Source of the DNA: Eutreptiella sp. 'Long Island Sound 2002'
Lineage: Eukaryota; Euglenozoa; Euglenophyceae; Eutreptiales; Eutreptiaceae
DNA: 64,000 nucleotides
Assembly: GCA_964036045.1 (NCBI GenBank)
Contig: OZ038382.1
Span: forward strand, 7,760,853-7,824,852
Direction of reading: 5' to 3'
Positions 1 to 9,221 of this stretch are shown here, piece by piece (position 1 is the stretch's first letter; each line of letters opens with the position of its first letter). Position numbers and translations under genes: made by a program. The notes beneath the pieces were generated by a model, which saw nothing but the letters and a program-made list of their open reading frames with translations, ran no database searches and was not told the origin of the DNA.

Positions 1-1490
1 GTTCAATGGGACCAGGGTCTGGATCGACGCATAGTGCCCCCCCTCCCCGTGCAACGCGCTCGCCACAAATGGCGCAGAGCGCAGAAGATATTCCTGCAAC
101 GCACCACTAGCAAGTCACGTTGCTGGTTGTGAGAAGCACCTCCCAGCCTTGGGTCTTCGTGATGACCGCATAATGGGCACTGATCAGGCCGTCAGGGGAA
201 GACGCCATTGGCAGAAGTTGCAATCTGGATTTCCACCCGGGCAGGTGGATTCCCGTGGCAGTGTGGATGCCCGCAGTAGTGCAGATGCCCGCTTGTCATA
301 GCAGAAGGTTCAAGGGCTAGAGGCCAATAGGCGCCGCCACAGGCTAACAGAGCCAACCACCAAGGCCTTGTGCCAACCCCCCCCCCCCACCAAATGCGGC
401 ACCCAGCTGGGTGGGGGGCTGAGGGGTCAAAATTGAAAAGAAAAATCATGATGATTTTACAAGGGATTAGATGTCCCATTTTATGTACCCCCCCTGGAAA
501 TTGGGGTACCCCCCCCCCCCCGCGCCTGCCGTTGTATGCCCCTCTCCAGAGGGCTGTCCCAATGGACAGCACAAGTCCCACGCTCCAATTGTCTTTTCCA
601 GAATGACGTCGTGAAATGCTTCAATATCCAAGAAGTTACGATCCCATATCGCTTCCAGAGCGGAATGAAGCATTTGTGGGTGGATCGGGTGTGTGGCCCG
701 CCATGTGCTGCCTGAGCCCTGCTTGACTCAGTTTGTGGCAGTGAAGAACACCCCCCCCCCCCCACCACTCCTTCCCCTCCCGCCCATCAAAGTGGTCCAG
801 GTAACTGCCGTTTTCGAGAGTTTGTGCACTGCACACCGCAGAAGTTGCACCGAGCCCTTGTTGACGACTGCAACCGCACTCAGATGTTCAATTGGGGTTG
901 ACTGACGGTAAGTCCCCACCATTATCAATTCCTATGGCCCGCCACAATCATTTTACACCTGCCTGGTCTTGTTTGTCCCCCTGAAACACTGTATTTCGCA
1001 ATCAAGCCTCAGTGATCAGGCATCGTGGCTCTTTTGCATACCAGGCCCCCAAACCCCCAATGCACCCCCCCCCCCCCCCCACACACACATGTACACATGT
1101 GTATTGTCTCCTCACTCCATTGTTGGATGGTTGGCGGCCAGTGTGGCCAGCAGAGGGGGTACGAAAGCTTGCTCATGCCCCCCCTCTATGCACTATACTG
1201 CTGTTGTCTGGTTAGTTCGTTGCAGTGTTTCCGCGCTTGACTGGTTTTGCAGGTTTGCTGTGGGGGGGCGGAGATCTCTGACCTGATGCCACCGACGCGC
1301 AACCGAGTGCAAACCAGGGAATGCCATGCAGATGAACAATGCCGCAAGGAGAGCAGGGAAGGAAGTGTATCAGTGTGCTAGGGGTTTCTGCAGGGCCCAC
1401 CTGAATAATGAACTGATGGTTCTGCAGCGAAGTAGGAAAGTAGGAATGTTGAACCTCGCAGTTTGAGCATGATGGCAATTGTTACCTTGG
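1..1490. other. Gene-free stretch with C homopolymers
   Basis: I see no supportable exon here. The sequence carries poly(C) tracts near 376-388, 505-520, 749-763 and 1064-1080. The motif GGTACC followed by a C run occurs near 500-520 and recurs elsewhere in the window (about 4045 and 5276). Short open frames on both strands overlap these tracts and look like by-products of low complexity. Confidence 0.5.
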
Positions 1491-1500
1491 CACCCACGCA

Positions 1501-1572
1501 CAGACACACACACGCGCGCGCGCGCATGCACGCACGTACACGCACGCGCGCACACCCACACCCACACACCAT
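1501..1572. repeat. Alternating purine-pyrimidine tract (CA/CG)n
   Basis: A run of CA, CG and CGCA dinucleotides including an uninterrupted CGCGCGCGCGCG core. Alternating purine-pyrimidine DNA of this kind can adopt Z-form; whether it does here is inference. No gene overlaps it convincingly. Confidence 0.8.
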
Positions 1573-1577
1573 GAAAC

Positions 1578-1825
1578 CACTCTATGACACCGCCTTGTGA
1601 CACCACCCTATGACCCTATTTCCCTATTACCCAGCTGTATCCCCATTGCACCAACCTATCAAACCACTCTATGAAACTTCCCTATGACATCGCCCTATGA
1701 CACCGCATCATGAACCTGCTTTATGACGCCATACTACGACACCATCCAAGGACACCACCCCATGACACCACTCTGACACCGCCATATGACACTACCCTAC
1801 GACACCGCCCCATTGCACCACCCTT
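1578..1825. repeat. Degenerate TATGACACC minisatellite
   Basis: Imperfect tandem copies of an approximately 12-bp unit resembling CTATGACACCAC, about 18 in all, becoming less regular towards 1825. It runs directly into the CT-rich minisatellite that follows. Confidence 0.75.
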
Positions 1826-1834
1826 TACCACTTT

Positions 1835-2075
1835 CAACCCTCTCCAATCCTCTCCAACCCTTCTCCAATCCTCTCCAAATCTTCTGCAACCCTCTCCAAC
1901 CCTTCTCCAACCCCCGCGAACCCTTTTCCAGTCCTCTCCAACCCTTCTCCAACACTCTCCAACCCCTCCAACCCTTCTCCAACCCTCTCCAACCCTTCTC
2001 CAACCCATCTTCTGCCCTTTCCAACTCTCCTCCAGCGCTCCTCAACCCTTCACCAATCCTCTCCAATCTCCCTGG
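1835..2075. repeat. CT-rich minisatellite, unit CTCCAACCCTT
   Basis: About 240 bp of 11-bp units of the type CTCCAACCCTT with CTCCAATCCT variants. All three plus-strand frames stay largely open because the unit lacks stop codons, so the long open frames here are not evidence of a gene. The complementary array lies about 80 bp downstream. Confidence 0.85.
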
Positions 2076-2147
2076 CCCAAATGGCCCACGGCAGGGGCAT
2101 TCAGTCAATCAGAGGGACAATCAATCCCCTTATATCACACATTTTGA

Positions 2148-2265
2148 AGCCGTTTTGGAGAGGGTTGACGAAGGGGAGAGGTTAGAAGAAAGATTGAAGA
2201 GGATTGGTGAGGGGTTGGAGAGGGTTGGAGAAGGGTTGGAGAGGGTTGGAGAAGGTGTTGGAGAG
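2148..2265. repeat. GA-rich minisatellite, complement of the preceding array
   Basis: Units of the type GGAGAGGGTTGGAGAAGGG, the reverse complement of the CT-rich array at 1835-2075. A further short block in the same orientation sits at 2520-2575. The arms could fold as a long imperfect hairpin in either single strand. Confidence 0.8.
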
Positions 2266-3288
2266 TGGCGTGGTGCCAGCGCCGTTCGAATTTTGTGTCT
2301 GCTACGGCACGAGTAGCAGGTTTCGATATCATGTGCCTGGGGTTCGGTGTTCCCCAGATGATGTGCCGCGCTGTCAGTCACTCATAACATGTCACACAGA
2401 GCGATCCGTACCCTGTTTACCACCTCTTTCTGGGGCAACACGGCACTCCGGCGGGCAACAGGCATGTATTGGCATGTCTTGCTGGGCATACGGTGCAGGG
2501 CTGCGCAAAGGATTGGCATTGGGGTTGCAGAGGGTTGAAGAAGGGTTGGAGAAGGGTTGGAGAAGGGTAGGAGACGGTTCATTGTGGTGTGTAGTGGACT
2601 GTAGAGGGTAGCCGACGGTGGTTGACGGTTGTGTGTTGCGGCGGGTTGTGGAGGATTGTGAGGGTAGTTCAGGGTCACAGCACCGTGATGGCACGGCTAG
2701 CTCCGAGTTTCTCCCTAAATCAAAATTTGTGCGGTGGTCCACACCAATCTCATGCCATTCCGGCACCACCGCCACTTGGGTATTGGCGCGGTCCTGGGAA
2801 CCACCTGCATCGATGCAGTATCCTAATTTGAAGTTTTGCCAGGTCTGGAACTGTAGAATATGAGATGCCGGGTCCGGATTGTGCAATAGCTGCGACCCGC
2901 TGGAAAGCTTCGTCGTTGTGTGGGAGCCTATATCCTCCGGTCATGCTGCAGTAGGGGTTTCATTATTGAGGGACCAGATTGCCTGCGTTTGAAAGCAATG
3001 CCTTGGAGGCCTAGGGGTCTAGGGGGCCCACGGGTCCACTGCGTGCATGGCCGTAGCCGGCCGGCGTTCAGTGCTCCTGGCCCTGGGGCGGTGTTCGTTC
3101 TTTTGTCCAGTCTTGCTCAGGACCTGCCCCTGACTACCGACCCTCTTCCCTGTCAACTGCCATACATCACTGTGCTACCGCTGCCGGGGATCCGCCCAAG
3201 CGTCGTCGCTGACCCTCCAACGGCCGGGCCCTCCCCTGGCGGCGTGTAACGGACGCCAGGGGGCACCCCTTCTTGTGTGCCCTCCCAG

Positions 3289-3408
3289 CCCCGCGAGTTC
3301 GACGTCCGCGTGCCCCGCAGATTCAACGAGCAGACCTTCAATGCGATCTTCGACCTCTGCGTGGACCGCCTCGGCTACAGCATCCGCCACGACTTCATCG
3401 AGGACACC
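3289..3408 (+). CDS. Candidate internal exon, unknown protein
   Basis: An open block with protein-like composition reads PREFDVRVPRRFNEQTFNAI and continues with FDLCVDRLGYSIRHDFIEDT. It follows a plausible acceptor (CCCTCCCAG, ending 3288) in phase 0. The 3' limit is uncertain: GTGCAG at 3409 is a possible donor, but it is preceded by CC, not by the AG seen at most other donors in this window. The frame stays open to about 3487. I do not recognise the family. It could belong with the terminal-exon candidate at 8414-8622, which would put the PHD pseudogene inside an intron; that link is inference only. Confidence 0.4.
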
Positions 3409-3429
3409 GTGCAGCTCGCCAATGATCCG

Positions 3430-4420
3430 GCAGCGAGGGGGAAGAATGATCTGGGTGCCAGGCCTTTGCCCCCTGTGTCAGCGGCGTGATGGCCGTCTCC
3501 CTTGACAAGGGGAGATGGGAAAAGGGTTTGCGGGGGGAGGGGGGGGGGTTGAGCCCCCATCCCCCGGGAGAGTGGCGGGTTGGGGGATGTGGCTCTCGCT
3601 CTTATGAAGTGGCAGTCTGGGGACCAGCCCAGGCTCAGGCCGCAAAGCGGCGTGAACGAAAAAAAAGTGGAAGAAAATTTACCCCGTGACACGTACCTCA
3701 AAATGAACAGTCGTTCGTGTGCGTGCCTGTGCAGGTGCGGGTGCGTGCATGCGTGCGTGGGCGTGGGCGTGTGCGTGGGCGTGCGTGTGTGCAGGGGGCC
3801 TGTGCGGGGGGATGGGTCAGCATCATCGTCAGGATCTGCATGACAGCCCATGACATGAGAAACTGTGATGCAGATTGGCAGAGTCCAGAGTTCTGCAGTG
3901 CTGTGCTGCTGAATGTGTCCTTGCCTTTGTGCCAGACACACCCTTGGGTCTAGGGGACACGTCACGAGTTGAAAACAGTTTTCAACCAGGCGTGCCGCAC
4001 GCAGTCACCGGCCTTGTCCACGGCCATCACTTTGCATGTGTAGGGGTACCCCCCCCCCCCCGGCCCTCCCCTGCGGCCCCGTCTGGGGCGGGTCTGAAGG
4101 GCTTGAACGACCCCCGCCCCCCGCAAACCTGTTCCCCCGTGCCCCAGGGGACCCGGTGGTCCGGTTGGGCCCTGTGTTGCACTCCCGCCCGCAGTGGTCA
4201 CTCAACATTGTGTCAGCACCGCTTTGTCCGTGTGGGTGGCACGGCGCACATGGGGCACCGGTGCTTCGTCGCCAACCGCCCATCCGCCTACCGTTCTCCC
4301 TCGTGCGATGTTCATAGCCCCCGTGCAGCCCACCGGCCCCTGTTCGGATCAGGGCGGTCCTTCAGGAATGAGGTATGTCTTTTTTTTTTCATTACGGACG
4401 GCCTGAGGTCATCGGGTCCA
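3430..4420. other. Gene-free stretch with GTGCGTG repeat
   Basis: No supportable coding sequence. It includes a G-rich tract near 3533-3550, a GTGCGTG-type microsatellite at about 3716-3800, and a GGGGTACC plus C-run motif at 4042-4062. Confidence 0.5.
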
Positions 4421-4424
4421 GGAC

Positions 4425-4800
4425 AGGGCTGTCCTTAGGAGCTCTTCTTTTTGTTAAGGACAGCCCCTACACCAACCGCCGCCCACTGCTAACCGCCAGC
4501 ACCCGCCAACCGCCAACCGCCAACCGCCAACCACCGCCAACCGCCACCAACCGCCAACCGCCGCCCACCGCCAACCGCCGACTGCTAACCGCCACCAACC
4601 GCCAACCGCCAACCGCCAACCAACTGCCCACCGTCCACAGCCACCAACCGCCAACCGCCGCCAACCGCCAACCATTGTTCAATAGAGCTTCTGTAGTCTT
4701 GTGTCTTGTCCATGCCTTGACCATGAAGTAGAGAGCGTCCCCATGCTTCTCTCCTGGCGCTACGAACCCTGTCCGTTTTTTTCCCCTTATGGACAGCCCT
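4425..4800. repeat. Dispersed element copy 1 around an AACCGCC array
   Basis: The left edge holds an inverted pair GGGCTGTCCTTA (4425) / TAAGGACAGCCC (4456). An (AACCGCC)n-type array fills 4473-4676. Downstream are TTGTGTCTTGTCCATG, TTGACCATGAA and GAGAGCGTCCCC, then CTTATGGACAGCCCT near 4784. The same order of landmarks recurs at 33790-34096, so this is a dispersed repeat and not a local satellite. No coding potential was found. Confidence 0.7.
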
Positions 4801-6065
4801 GGGGCAGGATTCGGTTAATTGACAGCGGTTGGCACTCAACCGACAGCGGTTGGCGCTTAACCGACGCCGGGTGGCCGATGACCGACAGCCGTGACTGGTT
4901 GCCCGGTGCTCTGTTGAGCTCCGGGCGTACACGGGGGCCGGCAGTTGTGTGTGTATCTTTTTTCCCATTCAGTTCCTTCAGGACCGCCCAGTGTGGGATG
5001 TTTTTCGCACTGGGTGCGCCCGTGTCCGACCCCTCCTACAGGAGACGGGGGTGCGACCCTGCACTGCGCTGCCAACCCTGACACAAGCGTGACGCCGAGG
5101 CACCTGCGGGAACCGTGAGGCCCGGCCATCTCTACGGAGGAGAGGCTGTTTGAGGCCAGTCTCTGCTGAGCACCTCCAACTTGGGAGGCCTCCTCTGACG
5201 AGGGCCTGGGGCAGGGAAGAGGATGTGGGACAGGGGCACGGGCCCGTGCAGGGAATCGCTTGAAAGGGGGGGGGGGTACCCCCCTCCCCCCCAACACTCC
5301 GGCCCTGACTCTACCCCAAAGGCATTCCCATACCCCAACACCAGCCCCCAACCGCATTCCAAACCGCCAGTAACCCCCTCCCCCACCCGCTTTCACACCC
5401 CCCGTGACCGCTCTGCAACCGCTCTGGGACTGCCCCGATGGCACCCTCCCCTTCAAGCAAAGCCCTGGGCCCGTGCTGCCGGGGCCGGAGCGGGGGGTCG
5501 GGGCAGGGGCACGGGCCGGGCTACAGCATGGGCCCTCACCTTGGCGGGCCGAAACTTGCTCTGCGGGGGGGGGGGGGGGGGTGGCACGGGCGCGCTCAGA
5601 AGGTGGGGGGGGGGTTGGCAAAATGGGCCTCCGTGCCGGGACGCTTTGTTATGTGGTTTTGGCAGTTTTGGTGCAAATTTTGCCGGCAACAAAGAGTGTC
5701 GTGGGCTGGCATGATACCCCCGCCGATGGTTGAGCGGATAGTAGGCCTTTTTTTGTGAAAGGCCGGGGACCGGTAGCCTTGACATTCCACTCATTTCCAA
5801 GTGTATGAACCTCCTATAGGGGCAGCCATGGGAGACAGGGGAAAAGAAAAAACTGATGACCGGGGACGCCTGGGGCTCTCATCAGTTGAGGGTCGCGATG
5901 CCCAACCCTGTTATAAAGTGGGCTAAGCGAAATACACACTCAGACCCCCACTTGTAAAGGTTGTCCCAACTTCTGCACGTGGTTACAAGGTTAACGTGAC
6001 CGAGGCACAACGTGCCTAAAAAAAAAAGTATCTTTTTTTGCCACTTGGAAATATCTACTCTCCTG
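4801..6065. other. Gene-free stretch with G/C palindrome
   Basis: No gene is supported. A palindromic block of about 12 G, TA and about 7 C lies at 5266-5286. Further G tracts lie at 5565-5581 and 5604-5614. A short perfect inverted repeat AACTGATGA/TCATCAGTT is at about 5850-5887, just before the PHD pseudogene. Confidence 0.5.
5602..5640 (+). repeat. Dispersed G-tract repeat, copy 1
   Basis: AGG, a G run, TTGGCAAAATGGGC, then CTCCGTGCC. A second copy lies at 8227-8270 in the same orientation with TTGGGAAAATGGGC and TTCCGTGCC. The two flank the SAP/PHD pseudogene. Confidence 0.6.
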
Positions 6066-7998
6066 ATGAGTGAACTCATTGCTCTACCATTCACTTTGTT
6101 TGTACGCCCAGGGACCTCATATGAGGAATTCTGGAATTCTGAGCATGTGCATCTGTATGAAGTGCATTTCTCTATGCCTGTGAAGGAGAGAAACCTGATG
6201 CTCCAACACCGTTGGAATTTGAAACGTAGTGTTGAAAAAAAATTGGCCGACAAGAACCGTGATCCTGCAATGTTGAATGCTTTGCGCCAAGACATACAAA
6301 GGGAAATCAGGGAAGCATCCATGATACGACCTGTTCGTTCTGCCCTTTTGGTCGACCACAAAGGTGTGCCTTGTACTGCACAACGTGCTGTACGTTTGCG
6401 CATTGAAAAAAAAACCCTGCCACAGGCTGATGGTCATTGGGTCACAGAATTGAACACTTTGTTGTCTAAGATTCCATGTCCTGAAGGGAAACTCAGAGGT
6501 CCGTCTTTCCCTCACCCTGGAACATTTGGATAACCAACGGTTGTACAGCAATGCTTCGATCAGAGCAGCAGGTATGTCGTCTTACAATGAAGCAGAGAGG
6601 GTTAATGGCATTGAAACCCGTGCTGTACAAAAGGCAAATATAAAGGCAGCCGTCTTTTTGCCTGAGGATGACGATCTCCCCCCTGCTGAAGCATTGCAGC
6701 AACGCCGCAGACGCTTTCAGAAAATCCTGACAGAGGCCATAGGTGCTGGTGTGTACGCAAAAAAAAATATTGTTAGCCTGGCCTCATATCCTGGCGTTGC
6801 TCACTCAGATCTTTACAGCAGTGAATTTCGATCCCATTGTCGTGCAGTCCTTGATGGATCTGCCATTGACATGCCGATTGATCGGCGTTTGCATATCAGA
6901 TGTGTCCTGAGGTACCAACAGTTGCATGGTTGTGACGGTCATTTTGATTTTCAGCTGTGTCGCACTGCATGCAAGGATGTGCTCGGGCATTTGTGCAGTG
7001 CCGCAGACTACCCCTGTGCTCCATCGTTTGCCACGTGCAGCAGCCTGCCGCACAGCTCTCAGGACATCTGCCAATTCTTGGATGATCCTGTGGTCGATGG
7101 CAACGGGCAGTTTCTGTCCTTTGATGCGGTTGAAGAAAAAAAAAGGAGCGAAAAAAAAACTGTGCTGAAGTATCCACCTCCATCTGTGCTGTGCAAACGA
7201 TTGTACGCTGAAACTGCCAACCCCAGTGATGCCCAGATGGCAGACCTTGCCACTGAATGCTTTGGCACACCATCCAGGGTCTCAGAGATTAAGAAATGAT
7301 TCTCCTTGAAGCGCAGTTTGCAATTTGCAAAAGCTGAAGCTAAGTTGAAACGCCGATGTGGTGCTGTTACACCCTCTGTTTTAAGTGATGTAGAAAGGTT
7401 GTTGAGGCAAACACGGGGCTTGTTTGGCATGAACGGACAATGCACTGTTGCAAATCTGAAGTTGTTGCTTGGTAACCATGGATTAACCACTTCAGGTCCG
7501 AAGGTTGAGTTGGTACAGCGTGTGCACAATAATATTGCTCGCATTCGTGAATCTCAAGGTTTGCAATCTGACGAGGCAATTGATATGCCTGACGAAGAGG
7601 GAGATGCCAATGATGAAGGAGAAGATGATGAATTGATTTGCTTTGTTTGCTTGAAAGGTGATGTTTCGGATGACAATGACATTGTCATTTGCGATGGGGA
7701 CCACTCTGAGCCACGTGGATGCCATCAATTGTGCTGCCAGCCCCCCTTGCACACAATTCCTGATGGCCCTTGGTTCTGTCCTGATTGCCAACAGGATGAG
7801 GCATCCGCGCCACCATCGCGCGGCACTAATGCGGATTATGTTCCTTCTATGACTACCGCGTCTTCCACTTCCAGCTCCAACTCTAGCTCCAGCTCATCAG
7901 GTAGCGAGTCCTCCACAAGCAACAGTGACTCCAGCAGTGATTCCAGCGAGGACACAAGCTCTGATTCCAGCGACTCATCAGGGTCGGCTTCTGATTGA
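6066..7998 (+). pseudogene. Intron-less SAP and PHD-finger protein gene, disrupted
   Basis: Three consecutive open blocks read as one protein. The first starts at the ATG at 6066 and ends at 6533. A one-base frame change near 6500-6520 leads into the second, which ends at a TGA (7297-7299). The third continues in the same frame to 7998. The first two blocks are not recognised. The third holds a SAP-like helix pair (CTVANLKLLLGNHGLTTSG, DNA binding) and then a Cys4-His-Cys3 PHD finger (CFVC ... ICDG ... GCHQLC ... FCPDC), a fold that usually reads histone tails. It ends in a Ser/Asp-rich tail. No intron interrupts about 1.9 kb, unlike neighbouring genes, so a retrocopy or mobile-element origin is possible. 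The breaks may be real or sequencing errors; runs of 8-10 A inside the frame are error-prone. Confidence 0.65.
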
Positions 7999-8226
7999 GA
8001 CGCCAATCTCCAGGGTGCCATGGTTCGGCCTGGGTGGGGCGCTGCATGGCAGCCGGAACTGACCGGGGGTCATTGTACCCTTAAACAAAAGTACCACCCC
8101 CATTGGCACAAACCCCAAAAAACATGCTTCTGAGGCATCGACACACCACCCAAAAGTATCAGGAAGTACAAGGAACCCCCACTGTCCCCCGTTGTGAGCC
8201 TAGAAATCGTCCCGGCACGGCGACCA

Positions 8227-8270
8227 AGGAGGGGGGGGGGGGGGGGGGTTGGGAAAATGGGCTTCCGTGC
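8227..8270 (+). repeat. Dispersed G-tract repeat, copy 2
   Basis: Partner of the copy at 5602-5640. A run of about 20 G is followed by TTGGGAAAATGGGCTTCCG. The homopolymer is longer than in copy 1. Confidence 0.6.
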
Positions 8271-8413
8271 CATCTCCCCCCCGCAAACCAATTTTCTTCC
8301 CGCCCTTCTGGAGAGAAGCCTGGATGGCGGGGGGGGTGGCAGTGGCATGGGCGACGGGGCCATTGCTCCTCCTGCTCGTCGTGTGCACCGCCGGTGTGCG
8401 TTGCTGTGCTCAG

Positions 8414-8622
8414 GGATGTTGGCGGAGCACTTCCGGTGCTACAAGAGAGTGGAGTACGACCCCGCGAAGCAGGCGATCGTCGCGGTGCCGGACTCCGGGG
8501 CGGCCGAGAACCACCTGCCCATGTCCATGCCCATGGCCCCGGAGTTCACCGCCTCCGCTACGGAGCAGCCGTACTACACCTTCAGCTCCGAGCAAGCGAA
8601 TCCGGCGAGTCCTATGTACTGA
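8414..8622 (+). CDS. Candidate terminal exon, unknown protein
   Basis: After a plausible acceptor (TGTGCTCAG, ending 8413) the frame reads GMLAEHFRCYKRVEYDPAKQ, continues through a Pro/Met/Ala-rich part and ends with ANPASPMY and a TGA at 8620-8622. The upstream sequence in another frame contains a hydrophobic run (about 8350-8400) that could encode a membrane helix, but I cannot join it without inventing a splice. The composition is protein-like and GC-rich with third-position G/C. The family is not recognised, and the partner exon upstream is unproven. Confidence 0.4.
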
Positions 8623-9106
8623 ATGGCGGGCCATGCCGCCCCCCGGGCTCCTTTTAACAACTGGGCACCACCGGGGGCGCCACCCCCCCCCCCCCCCCCG
8701 ATTGACCCCCCCTTTTTAAAAGATTGGGCCAAATTTGCTTCCGGGCCTTCGGCGCCTCTAAAAACTCAGCACCACTGGACCCCCTCTCCCTCTCCCCTTA
8801 AAAAGAGCCCCGGAGGCCCCTTGCCAGACCCCTGGAGGGTATAGCCTTCTGTGATCGAGGCTGCGACGGTTCCCACGGGCGTTGGGATTTTGTCTGGCGC
8901 GGCCCACGGCATTGGGGGAGGCGGCGGCTCCGAACGGGCGGCCGGGCGGAAGTGTGCGTACGGGGCCGTCACCTCTCCTGGAGCCCCCCACCCCCCCCGC
9001 CCGCCTCCCACGTGCCAGACACACCTTCGGTACAAGTTGTTTGGCAACGGCGTTGAGCCGTCGGGTGTGCGTGCGTGTGTGTGTGTGTGTGTGTGTGTCC
9101 GTGCAG
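8623..9106. other. Gene-free stretch with C and GT tracts
   Basis: It holds a poly(C) run at about 8683-8699 and a (GT)n microsatellite at 9074-9098 that immediately precedes the candidate exon at 9107. No other feature is supported. Confidence 0.45.
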
Positions 9107-9221
9107 AACACTGGCGACAAGCCCTCGAGCTTCTTCGACCGTCCACCACAGAAAAGGCGCGTCGTCGCCGATGGTCATGACTTTTGTTTGACCTGCCCGG
9201 GTCTGAAAAGGCAAGCCCCAG
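9107..9221 (+). CDS. Weak candidate exon
   Basis: It is bounded by GTGTCCGTGCAG (acceptor, ending 9106) and CCCCAG|GTGACA (donor). The frame reads NTGDKPSSFFDRPPQKRRVV, then ADGHDFCLTCPGLKRQAP, and would end in phase 1. The composition is hydrophilic and protein-like, and it has both splice signals, but no family is recognised and no flanking exon was found. Confidence 0.3.

Noticed and set aside
1700-2320. Leu/Pro/Ser-rich ORFs around the CT-rich minisatellite
   Set aside because: Same repeat readable in three frames on both strands; no start or splice context.
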